Below, in pieces: positions 53,093 through 60,750 of a stretch of 64,000 bases of DNA. The position numbers and the translations under genes are program-made. The stretch's first letter is position 1. The number at the start of each line of letters is the position of its first letter. The notes under the pieces are model-generated. The model saw only the letters and a program-made list of their open reading frames with translations. It was not told the origin of the DNA and ran no database searches. This DNA comes from Fen-1308 sp035319125 (lineage in GTDB: Bacteria > Nitrospirota > Thermodesulfovibrionia > Thermodesulfovibrionales > Dissulfurispiraceae): positions 1-64,000 of the forward strand of contig DATHDG010000011.1 of assembly GCA_035319125.1 (NCBI GenBank), read 5' to 3'.

Positions 53093-54277
53093 ATGCCCAA
53101 GAAGTACGAAACTCCATTGCTGGACGAGCTGGAGAAAGGCGCATTCCCGAGCTTTGTCACCGAGATGAAGAAAGCGGCGGCGAAGTCCGACATGGCTGCA
53201 GATGAAGTTGGCGTGCTCGAGAAGTGCTACCGTGAGAAGAAGACTCACTGGAAACATGGCGGTATCGTTGGTGTTAGAGGGTACGGAGGAGGCGTTATCG
53301 GAAGGTATTCCGATGTGCCGGAAGAATTCCCTAATGTTGCTCACTTCCATACTGTTCGTATCAATTCAGTATCGGGTCTTTTTTATACTTCAGCAGCACT
53401 TAGAACCGTTTGTGACATCTGGGACAAATATGGCAGCGGTTTGACGAATATGCACGGGTCAACCGGCGATATGGTTCTTCTCGGAACTACAACTGACAAG
53501 CTTGAGCCTGTTTTTGCTGAATTTTCATCCCGTGGATGGGACCTTGGCGGATCAGGTTCGGCCCTCAGAACGCCTAGCTGTTGTGTAGGTGCGGCAAGAT
53601 GCGAATGGTCCAATATCGACACCATGGGCATAACTTACGCCATTACTCAGGAATTCCAGGATGAGATGCACAGGCCGGCATTCCCGTATAAGTTTAAATT
53701 CAAAACCGCAGGATGCGCTTGCGACTGTATCGCCTCGATAGCTCGCGCAGACTGTTCGATCATCGGAACCTGGAAAGGCAAAATAGCCGTTGATCAGGCC
53801 CAGGTAAAGGCTTATGAGAGCAAGGGCATGAATATACAGACGGAGATCGTTGATATGTGTCCTACCGAGTGTATGAGCTATGACGGCAAAACTCTCAAGA
53901 TCGACGACGCCAACTGCTCGCGCTGCATGAACTGCATTGCCAAGATGGGCAAGGCCTTAAAGGCAACTGGCGAGAAGGGTGCAACCATCCTTATAGGCAG
54001 CAAGGCCCCGTTTGTCGTCGGCGCAACTCTTTCATGGGTTATCGTTCCGTTCATTAAGATGGAGCCGCCTTACACCGATTTCTTCGATATGATCAGGAAG
54101 ATGTGGGAGTGGTGGGATGAGCACGGAAAGAACAGAGAAAGAATCGGTGAGCTCATTATCCGCCGCGGCATGAGAGAGTTCCTGGAGTATGTCGGACTTG
54201 ATCCGATTCCGCAGCAGGTTAAAGAGCCCAGAAGAGATCCGTTCTGGTTCTGGACCGAAGAAGATCTTGTGAAATAA
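53093..54277 (+). CDS. dsrA: dissimilatory sulfite reductase alpha subunit
   Basis: 394 residues. The sirohaem/[4Fe-4S] Cys pattern is visible as CCVGAARCEW and GCACDCIASIARADC, and a ferredoxin insert as CSRCMNCIAKMGKALK. LPRR-like head absent, but GIVGVRGYGGGVIGRY and HTVRINSVSGLFYTS are standard DsrA segments. With DsrB it forms the alpha2beta2 enzyme that reduces sulfite, using DsrC as co-substrate. AAGAGGAGG lies eight bases before the ATG. The first gene of dsrABD, in an operon of its own. Confidence 0.98.
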   Translation: MPKKYETPLLDELEKGAFPSFVTEMKKAAAKSDMAADEVGVLEKCYREKKTHWKHGGIVGVRGYGGGVIGRYSDVPEEFPNVAHFHTVRINSVSGLFYTSAALRTVCDIWDKYGSGLTNMHGSTGDMVLLGTTTDKLEPVFAEFSSRGWDLGGSGSALRTPSCCVGAARCEWSNIDTMGITYAITQEFQDEMHRPAFPYKFKFKTAGCACDCIASIARADCSIIGTWKGKIAVDQAQVKAYESKGMNIQTEIVDMCPTECMSYDGKTLKIDDANCSRCMNCIAKMGKALKATGEKGATILIGSKAPFVVGATLSWVIVPFIKMEPPYTDFFDMIRKMWEWWDEHGKNRERIGELIIRRGMREFLEYVGLDPIPQQVKEPRRDPFWFWTEEDLVK

Positions 54278-54310
54278 TTTTTGAAAAAATAATTATACAG
54301 GAGGACTAAT

Positions 54311-55399
54311 ATGGCAGCACCACAAAGAAGAACCGACATAGGACCACCTCATTTTAAAGACTTTCTCCCCCCAGTCATTCAGAAGAACTATGGCGATTGG
54401 GCGAATCATGAGATATTGAGCGGCGGCGTGATGGTCCATACCGCCAACAGCGGCGACAAGATTTGGACCGTCAGGTGTGCTTCACCAAGGCTGCTTAGCA
54501 CTGATACGATAAGATTAGTTGCCGATATTGCAGAGAAATATTGCGGTGGCCATATGCGTTTTACCACCAGGAACAATATTGAATTTTTGGTCTCCGAGGA
54601 GAAAAACCTCAAGCCCCTGCTTGACGAATTAAAGAAAGACAAATTTTTCTTTGTCGGCGGCATGGGCGACAGCGTCCACGGCTATCACATCACCAATATC
54701 GTCCATACCCAGGGATGGATCCATTGCCACAGCGCTTGTACTGATGCATCCGGTTTGGTAAAGGTCATCATGGACGATTTGGCCGACTACTTTAACGAGA
54801 AGACCACCCCGGGCAAGGTGAGACTGGCTGTTGCATGCTGCACCAATATGTGCGGCGCTGTCCACTGCTCTGATATTGCGATAGTTGCAATCCACAGGAA
54901 GGTCCCGAGGATCGACCACGACAACGTGAAGAACATGTGCGAAGTTCCTTCGACCATTGCATGCTGCCCGACCGGCGCCATCAGCCCCGATCCGGCAAAG
55001 AAGAGCATCAAGATCAACAACGACAAGTGTATGTACTGCGGAAACTGCTATTCCGTATGCCCGGCCCTCCCGATCTCGGATCCGGAGAACGACGGCGTCG
55101 CGATCGTTGCAGGCGGCAAGGTAGGCAGTCTTAGATGCGATCCGAAGTTCTCGAAGCTTGTTATTCCTTACATCCCGAACAACCCGCCGAGATGGCCTGA
55201 GGTCACAAGCGCGGTCAGGAAGATCCTCGAGGCTTATATTGCCGGCGCCAGGAAGCATGAAAGAGTCGGCGAGTGGATCGAAAGGATCGGCTGGGAGAAG
55301 TTCTTCGAAATCACTGGATTCCCGTTCACTTTCCAGCATATCGATGACTTCACAATCGCCAGGGAGACATTCAGGACATCGGCAGCCTTTAAGTGGTAA
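54311..55399 (+). CDS. dsrB: dissimilatory sulfite reductase beta subunit
   Basis: 362 residues. It starts after CAGGAGG, 33 bp behind dsrA. It shows FTTRNN-like substrate loop HMRFTTRNNIEFLV, the sirohaem-cluster cysteines ACCTNMCGAVHCSD, and a ferredoxin domain with DKCMYCGNCYSVCP. The C-terminus TFQHIDDFTIARETFRTSAA then FKW is the conserved DsrB tail. It carries the catalytic sirohaem. Whether the pair is of reductive or oxidative phylogenetic type needs a tree; dsrD downstream argues for the reductive type. Confidence 0.98.
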   Translation: MAAPQRRTDIGPPHFKDFLPPVIQKNYGDWANHEILSGGVMVHTANSGDKIWTVRCASPRLLSTDTIRLVADIAEKYCGGHMRFTTRNNIEFLVSEEKNLKPLLDELKKDKFFFVGGMGDSVHGYHITNIVHTQGWIHCHSACTDASGLVKVIMDDLADYFNEKTTPGKVRLAVACCTNMCGAVHCSDIAIVAIHRKVPRIDHDNVKNMCEVPSTIACCPTGAISPDPAKKSIKINNDKCMYCGNCYSVCPALPISDPENDGVAIVAGGKVGSLRCDPKFSKLVIPYIPNNPPRWPEVTSAVRKILEAYIAGARKHERVGEWIERIGWEKFFEITGFPFTFQHIDDFTIARETFRTSAAFKW

Positions 55400-55412
55400 T
55401 ATGACGGCAGAA

Positions 55413-55441
55413 GGAAGGGAGCCTGCAAGGCTCCCCTTTCC
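55413..55441 (+). promoter_or_regulatory. intercistronic hairpin between dsrB and dsrD
   Basis: GGAA-GGGAGCC pairs with GGCTCCC-(C)-TTTCC around a five-base loop, 13 bp after the dsrB stop and 32 bp before dsrD. There is no T-run, so it is probably a partial terminator or an mRNA stabiliser or processing site that sets the dsrD level. Confidence 0.6.
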
Positions 55442-55473
55442 TGTCAATTGCTGAAAGAAAGGGGTATGACATA

Positions 55474-55689
55474 ATGGAAAAAGAAGAGCTGAAAAAGAAA
55501 ATATATGAGCTTGTTGAGAAGTCTATGGGCAAGAAAAAGCTCAAAGGCGGAGATATCAAGAAGACCTTCAAGGCCGAGGGAATCCCCGAGGATGAAATCA
55601 AGGATGCTCTTAAAGACCTTGTTGACGAAGGTAAGCTGATTTACACCTATTTCGGCGGCAGCTACGTGGAAATCCCCCCGAAAGAATAA
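55474..55689 (+). CDS. dsrD: DsrD, allosteric activator of DsrAB
   Basis: 71 residues, helix-rich with a winged-helix pattern (ELVEKSMGKKKLKGGDIKKT, ALKDLVDEGKLIYTYFGGSY). Length and sequence are typical of DsrD, which has been shown to stimulate sulfite reduction by DsrAB. Its presence usually marks sulfite-reducing organisms, although some oxidisers carry it. It follows dsrB by 75 bp and precedes a strong terminator. Confidence 0.97.
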   Translation: MEKEELKKKIYELVEKSMGKKKLKGGDIKKTFKAEGIPEDEIKDALKDLVDEGKLIYTYFGGSYVEIPPKE

Positions 55690-55710
55690 TTCTGGCTGGG
55701 ATCAAATAGG

Positions 55711-55753
55711 AAAACAAAGCGGATGGCTCTTGGTGCGCCATCCGCTTTGTTTT
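55711..55753. terminator. bidirectional terminator between dsrD and rubredoxin
   Basis: AAAACAAAGCGGATGGC pairs with GCCATCCGCTTTGTTTT (17 bp) around a nine-base loop, with a long T-run on the plus side and As on the other. It closes dsrABD on the plus strand and the convergent rubredoxin gene on the minus strand. Confidence 0.95.
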
Positions 55754-55772
55754 TTTTGGTCAATATATATGG

Positions 55773-55937
55773 CTATTCTTCAACCTTTTTAAAGAACTTT
55801 TTCCCGGAGCCGCATACCGGGCATTTCCAATCTTCCGGAAGGTCTTCGAATTTTGTATCGGGCGGGATTTTACCCTTCCGATCGCCTTTCTTTTCGTTGT
55901 AAGTATAGCCGCAATTATTGCCCTGACATTGCCACAT
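55773..55937 (-). CDS. rubredoxin with C-x4-C first knuckle
   Basis: A 54-residue gene on the minus strand, convergent with dsrD. The sequence starts MWQCQGNNCGYTYN and has the second knuckle WKCPVCGSGKKFF, so the mononuclear iron is held by four cysteines. The first pair is spaced C-x4-C instead of the usual C-x2-C, as in the Rd-2 form of Desulfovibrio desulfuricans. A shared terminator and GGGGGGAAAAG before the ATG support expression. It should be a small electron carrier, possibly for oxygen or peroxide reduction. Confidence 0.9.
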   Translation of the reverse strand: MWQCQGNNCGYTYNEKKGDRKGKIPPDTKFEDLPEDWKCPVCGSGKKFFKKVEE

Positions 55938-56072
55938 TCTTTTCCCCCCAATTTGACTGTCTGAAAGTTATATAAAACTATATATTCATTATACTTGTTT
56001 TGCCTAACCCAAATCATGCATGGTGAAAACGTTTTGAGCGGACGTCCGGCCGATGCGTTATAATATAAACTC

Positions 56073-57479
56073 ATGAACTATCCGAGAATAATCATTGCCG
56101 GGGTGCGAGGAGGCAGCGGTAAGACGACCGTTTCACTATCATTGACGGCATCATTAAGGTCCCATTGCAACCTGAAGGTGGTCCCTTACAAAAAAGGGCC
56201 CGACTATATCGACGCCGGATGGCTCTCTCTCGCTGCTAAGCGGCCCTGCTACAACCTTGATCCGTTTCTTGTTGCAAAGGATGAAGTTGCCCGGTCCTTC
56301 GTTGCCCACTTTGAAGGCGATATGGCCGTCATCGAAGGGAACAGGGGGCTTTTTGACGGAATGGATGTTGAAGGATCATTCAGCACGGCCGAGCTTGCAA
56401 AGCTGCTTAATGCTCCAGTGATACTTGTTGTGGATTGCACAAAGATGACCAGAACCTCTGCCGCGGTAATTCAGGGATTGATGAGTTTTGACAAGGGACT
56501 GGGTATCAAGGGAGTAGTGTTGAACCAATTGGCTGGAGCTCGCCATGAGTCCATAATACGGCAGTCGGTGGAGAAGTATTGCAGCGTTGCAGTTGTCGGC
56601 GCCATCCCTCGGCTCAAGGCTGGAGAAATGCCTGAACGGCACATGGGTCTTACCCCTTATCAGGAGCACGAAAACACAACTGGAGTTATATCATTTGCTA
56701 AAGGGCTGGGAGAAAAATATCTCGACCTGACCGCAATAGTGGCTATCGCTGAATCGGCAGGCCCTCTGACCCTGATTGCAACAACCATTGATCGGGATAA
56801 AAGCGCGGCTTCGGCATCTGTAGTCCGTATAGGCGTTTTCAGGGATGCGGCGTTTCAGTTTTACTATCCGGAGAATTTTGAAGAGCTTCGACGTTTAGGT
56901 GCAGAGATAGTTGAAATAGATGCAATTGATGGTGGCAGTCTGCCAGAGGTTGATGCTTTGTATATTGGCGGCGGTTTTCCGGAAACCAATGCGCTGAAGC
57001 TTGCAGAGAATACATCCTTCCGGGAACATGTAAAGTCTGCAGCCGAAAAAGGCCTGCCTATCTATGCCGAATGCGGAGGCCTGATGTTTTTGGGCGATGC
57101 TATCATTATGAATGGACAGAGATATCCGATGGCCGGCGTATTCCCTCTCGTCTTTGATATGAAACCGAAGCCCCAGGCTCACGGATACACTATTGTTGAT
57201 GTGGTAGGCGAGAATCCTTTTTATCCTGAAGGTACCGTTCTTCACGGGCATGAGTTCCATTATTCCTCTGTGGTCGAGATCCGTGACCCGGAAGGTTATC
57301 GGCTTGCGTTCAGCATGAAACGTGGAAAGGGAATCGGCGAGCAAGCTGACGGCATCTGCTATAAGAACGTACTTGCAACTTATACGCATGTTCATGCCCT
57401 CGGAACGCCTGGATGGGCGCGGGGGTTGATAGATAAAGCAAAGGAGTACAAAGAAAAGAATGACAAAATACACGCCTGA
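56073..57479 (+). CDS. dsrN: DsrN, sirohaem amidase (CbiA-type a,c-diamide synthase)
   Basis: 468 residues of the cobyrinate a,c-diamide synthase family. The N-terminal part has the P-loop GVRGGSGKTTVSLS and YKKGPDYIDAGWLS. The C-terminal glutamine amidotransferase domain carries the nucleophile in IYAECGGLMFLG. In dsr clusters this enzyme (DsrN) amidates sirohaem to sirohaem amide, the form found in DsrAB. It starts a second plus-strand unit after the rubredoxin and overlaps the next gene by 20 bp. Confidence 0.92.
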   Translation: MNYPRIIIAGVRGGSGKTTVSLSLTASLRSHCNLKVVPYKKGPDYIDAGWLSLAAKRPCYNLDPFLVAKDEVARSFVAHFEGDMAVIEGNRGLFDGMDVEGSFSTAELAKLLNAPVILVVDCTKMTRTSAAVIQGLMSFDKGLGIKGVVLNQLAGARHESIIRQSVEKYCSVAVVGAIPRLKAGEMPERHMGLTPYQEHENTTGVISFAKGLGEKYLDLTAIVAIAESAGPLTLIATTIDRDKSAASASVVRIGVFRDAAFQFYYPENFEELRRLGAEIVEIDAIDGGSLPEVDALYIGGGFPETNALKLAENTSFREHVKSAAEKGLPIYAECGGLMFLGDAIIMNGQRYPMAGVFPLVFDMKPKPQAHGYTIVDVVGENPFYPEGTVLHGHEFHYSSVVEIRDPEGYRLAFSMKRGKGIGEQADGICYKNVLATYTHVHALGTPGWARGLIDKAKEYKEKNDKIHA

Positions 57480-58473
57480 ATGCCCTTTTTGCAGCAGACC
57501 AATAGCAAGACCGAAGCCGACACGGACTGAATTTGTCGAGATCATCAGCGGCAAGTGTGATTGCGGAGCAGTGTATGTCTGCGATCCGACGGGCCACAAT
57601 GTTGGAGAGGCTTATAGCGACGCTATAGCTGTGGCAACCGGAGAGTGGAGTATAAGCGACATGGATACCGAGAGTTATGATCTAAAAGAGATGGACTATG
57701 ATCTCAAGAGTCACAGCATGATATATGCCAAAGGTCTAAAGGTCCAGGCCGGCAAACTCATATTTATTAAACTGGGCAAGAAGGACGAGAAGGTGTCCGA
57801 GGCCGTAGGCGCCGCATCCGATGCAGGACTGCCGGACGACCCTGCTGTTGCCGGGATGAAGCTCAAGGATCAGATCCGATATTTTCTCGAAATGAAGCGT
57901 CCTGATGCGATTGGTAAAATCGCTGTCAAGGACAAGAATGTCATAAAGTGGCTTATTTCGTTCTCGTACGACAAAGAGGGCGTAATGACGTGGCGAGCTA
58001 TAGAGGCTATGGGATATGTCGCCAAGGAGCTTGGCGCGGCCCGTCAGGACATCCTTAGGGATGCTGTGCGCAAGCTGCTTTGGTCTATGGGCGACGAGTC
58101 GGGAGGCATCGGCTGGAGCGCACCGGAATTTCTTGGTGAAATCGTCCGGAGAGTGCCGGATTCATTCAGCGATCTGGTTCCAATTCTCTGGTCCAACCGG
58201 GAAGAGGCAAGCTTCAGGCCAGGTGTTGTATGGGCTATGATACGTATTGCTGAAGTAAGACCCAACCTGCCTGATATTGCTGCTGGCGAGTTATCAGAGC
58301 TAGCTGAAGATCCAAGCCCGACAGTTCGAGGCTATACTGCCGTATTGGCAAAATTAATCCACTCGGACTGCAAAAACGAGATTTTGCTTAAATTGTCAGA
58401 AGATTTAGACACTTTGTTCTATTTCCGAAATGGCGAACTCAATTCGGTCACTGTGGCAGAGCTAGCTGGTTAG
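57460..58473 (+). CDS. HEAT-like repeat protein with zinc ribbon, dsr-linked
   Basis: 337 residues. The head has two Cys pairs (CPFCSRPIARP and KCDCGAVYVCD) like a zinc ribbon. From about residue 125 it is all helices that read as armadillo/HEAT-like repeats (VIKWLISFSYDKEGVMTWRA, GVVWAMIRIAEVRPNLPDIA). I recall such proteins beside dsr genes of sulfate reducers, named as the DVU0298 family. It probably acts as a scaffold or assembly factor. It overlaps dsrN by 20 bp and ends 160 bp before dsrC. Confidence 0.75.
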   Translation: MTKYTPECPFCSRPIARPKPTRTEFVEIISGKCDCGAVYVCDPTGHNVGEAYSDAIAVATGEWSISDMDTESYDLKEMDYDLKSHSMIYAKGLKVQAGKLIFIKLGKKDEKVSEAVGAASDAGLPDDPAVAGMKLKDQIRYFLEMKRPDAIGKIAVKDKNVIKWLISFSYDKEGVMTWRAIEAMGYVAKELGAARQDILRDAVRKLLWSMGDESGGIGWSAPEFLGEIVRRVPDSFSDLVPILWSNREEASFRPGVVWAMIRIAEVRPNLPDIAAGELSELAEDPSPTVRGYTAVLAKLIHSDCKNEILLKLSEDLDTLFYFRNGELNSVTVAELAG

Positions 58474-58632
58474 GAAAATGGATAAGCACTGTAAATGTAT
58501 TTATAATTTTATTTAATTTGACCCCGAAGTTGACTCTATATTATTTTTTAACACTCGTAAAATCGCGCATACCGAAATACTGAGTATATATGATTATGCG
58601 AAAAACTATAATGACGAAAGGAGGTAGCACAA

Positions 58633-58968
58633 ATGGCCTTACTTGAGTTCGGTGGAAAATCTGTTGAAGTTGATGAGGATGGTTATCTCGTCAATCTTGA
58701 CGATTGGACAAAAGAGCTTGGTGAGCACATGGCGTCTCAAGACGGTCTTGCGCTTACAGAAGCTCATTGGGAAGTCATCAATTTCCTTCGGGATTACTAT
58801 GCCAAGTATCAGATTGCTCCTATGATCAAGATTCTCGTTAAGGAGATTGGAAAGGTAATGGGCCCTGAAAAGGGAAACACAAAATACCTGTACGAGCTTT
58901 TCCCGGATGGGCCGGCAAAGCAGGCCTGCAGATATGCGGGACTTCCTAAGCCGACCGGTTGCGTCTAA
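58633..58968 (+). CDS. dsrC: DsrC, sulfur-carrier co-substrate of DsrAB
   Basis: 111 residues, the standard DsrC length. The C-terminal arm has the two redox cysteines: Cys99 in AKQACRYAGLP and the penultimate Cys110 in TGCV, which form the trisulfide with the sulfur from sulfite. The body (LTEAHWEVINFLRDYYAKYQ) is typical. AAAGGAGG lies nine bases before the ATG. It is followed by a hairpin, so it may be transcribed at a higher level than dsrMKJOP. Confidence 0.98.
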   Translation: MALLEFGGKSVEVDEDGYLVNLDDWTKELGEHMASQDGLALTEAHWEVINFLRDYYAKYQIAPMIKILVKEIGKVMGPEKGNTKYLYELFPDGPAKQACRYAGLPKPTGCV

Positions 58969-58990
58969 TCTTTTCAAAGGAATCAGATTC

Positions 58991-59026
58991 AGGGGGATAA
59001 TCCACCGTAAGGAGGGTTATCCCCCT
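58991..59026 (+). terminator. hairpin after dsrC
   Basis: AGGGGGATAATCC pairs with GGGTTATCCCCCT (13 bp with one G-U). It lacks a T-run, so it may give partial termination or protect the dsrC mRNA end and lower expression of the following dsr genes. Confidence 0.65.
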
Positions 59027-59178
59027 GTTCAAGAGAGTTATACCATTATGAAAAAGTATTGTGAAAGGGTTAGGGGGACTGTCTTGTCTGTGCGTCATAT
59101 GTCTATCTTGTTGAATCCACTTTCTATTTTGTCCTTATCTCCCTCTGTACCGCGCCTGTTTTCAGTGGGAGGCCCAAA

Positions 59179-59757
59179 TTGAAGCTTGACGAGCTTCTTA
59201 AGAAGCAGCGATCTTCAATCATCGACAAGTGGTTTAACCGTATTATTTCTTCGTATCCTGACGACACAGCTGAATTCCTGAGAAAGAAAAGCGGATTTGC
59301 TAACCCGGTAGGGCAGACAACATTCCAGGGAATTCAGGATATCTTTGACGGACTTCTCCTTGACGCAGAACCTACCGAGATAGAACCCTTTCTCGATTCC
59401 ATTATCAGGGTGAGGGCAGTTCAGAATTTCAGCCCGTCCGAGGCAGTGGATTTTATCTATCAGCTTAAGAAGATCATACGCGAAGAGATATCGGCCTCTT
59501 TTAAGGATGCCGAGATTAGGGGCGAGTTGGAGTCGCTGGATTCACGAATAGATTCTCTTGCCCTGCTCAGTTTCGATATCTTCATGAAATGTAGGGAAAA
59601 ATTGTACGATATAAAGGCCAATGAGTTGCGAGACAGGACGCTCTGGCTGCTAAAGAAGTCGAACCTACTGACTGAAACACCGGATGAAACTGAAAAACAG
59701 GGTGGTGTCGACATGGGTAAAAATATTAACACTAATGAGACGAAAGAGGTAAGGTAA
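59179..59757 (+). CDS. RsbRD N-terminal domain protein upstream of dsrM
   Basis: 192 residues from a TTG behind GTGGGAGG. KLDELLKKQRSSIIDKWFNR and GIQDIFDGLLLDAEPTEIEP are the globin-like sensor fold (RsbRD_N) also found in stressosome RsbR proteins. No STAS domain is attached. Proteins with this domain are regularly encoded directly before dsrM in sulfate reducers, so a role with the DsrMKJOP complex is likely; a redox or signal-sensing role is inference. It abuts dsrM with no gap. Confidence 0.85.
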   Translation: MKLDELLKKQRSSIIDKWFNRIISSYPDDTAEFLRKKSGFANPVGQTTFQGIQDIFDGLLLDAEPTEIEPFLDSIIRVRAVQNFSPSEAVDFIYQLKKIIREEISASFKDAEIRGELESLDSRIDSLALLSFDIFMKCREKLYDIKANELRDRTLWLLKKSNLLTETPDETEKQGGVDMGKNINTNETKEVR

Positions 59758-60750
59758 ATGGGTATCGCATTTTCTTTTGCGGCGGTCATTGCATTGATAG
59801 TGCTGGCCTTTTTCGGGGTTGCGGTATTGAACCTGCAGATTCTTTTCGGGGTGGTCTTTCCATATGCGGCCTTCCTGGCGTTTATCGTCGGGTTTGTATT
59901 AAAGGTCGTTAAATGGGGGCGCTCACCGGTTCCGTTTCGCATCCCTACCACAGGCGGGCAAGGTTATTCCTTCTCCTGGATTGAGCAGAACAAGCTGGAC
60001 AGTCCTCCAAATGGATTGTGGGTGATCGGCAGAATGCTTCTGGAAGTTCTGGTATTTCGTTCCCTCTTCAGGAACACCAAGTCAGAACTCAACAGCGGCA
60101 AGCTGGTTCACGGCTCCGAGAAATTCTTATGGTTATTTGGCCTGATTTTTCACTGGTCTTTTTTGATAGTGCTGGTAAGGCATTTCAGGTTTTTTATGGT
60201 AAACGTTCCATTGCCGATCAAGATAATGGAAGCCTTGGATTCATTCTTCCAGGTGGGCGTGCCGTTGGTTTATATTACGGACTTAACATTGCTGCTTGGT
60301 GTCACTTACCTTTTCATCAGAAGGGTGCTCATGCCGCAGATCAGATTCATATCGCTGCCTGCAGACTACTTCCCGCTGTTACTTATTTTTGCAGTTGCGA
60401 CTACGGGAATACTTATGAGATATTTCATAAGGGTGGATATAGTAGGTGTAAAGCAGGTGACAATGGGGCTTGTGAGCTTGCACCCGGTAGCGCCTAATTC
60501 AATAGGCTCTATCTTCTACATACATCTCTTCCTTGTGAGCGTGCTTTTCGCCTATTTCCCCTTCAGCAAACTCATGCATATGGGAGGAGTGTTCATGAGT
60601 CCGACGAGGAACCTGGCTAACAATAGCCGCATGGTCAGGCACGTAAACCCGTGGAACTACCCTGTCCATGTACATACTTATGCTGAGTATGAAGACGAGT
60701 TTAGAGAAAAAATGATAAAGGCTGGCTTGCCAGTGGAAAAGGAGCAATAA
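59758..60750 (+). CDS. dsrM: DsrM, membrane b-type cytochrome
   Basis: 330 residues with about six membrane helices and conserved His residues in FHWSFLIVLVRHFRFF and related spans, which hold the two haem b of the NarI-like fold. The C-terminal segment SKLMHMGGVFMSPTRNLANN is conserved in DsrM. It exchanges electrons with the menaquinone pool and works with DsrK. Its ATG follows GAGGTAAGGTAA, and its stop overlaps the dsrK start by one base. Confidence 0.96.
   Translation: MGIAFSFAAVIALIVLAFFGVAVLNLQILFGVVFPYAAFLAFIVGFVLKVVKWGRSPVPFRIPTTGGQGYSFSWIEQNKLDSPPNGLWVIGRMLLEVLVFRSLFRNTKSELNSGKLVHGSEKFLWLFGLIFHWSFLIVLVRHFRFFMVNVPLPIKIMEALDSFFQVGVPLVYITDLTLLLGVTYLFIRRVLMPQIRFISLPADYFPLLLIFAVATTGILMRYFIRVDIVGVKQVTMGLVSLHPVAPNSIGSIFYIHLFLVSVLFAYFPFSKLMHMGGVFMSPTRNLANNSRMVRHVNPWNYPVHVHTYAEYEDEFREKMIKAGLPVEKEQ

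Noticed and set aside
54629..55447. 272-codon minus-strand frame
   Set aside because: It is antisense to dsrB; its Asp/Val-rich composition is what the complement of dsrB codons gives.
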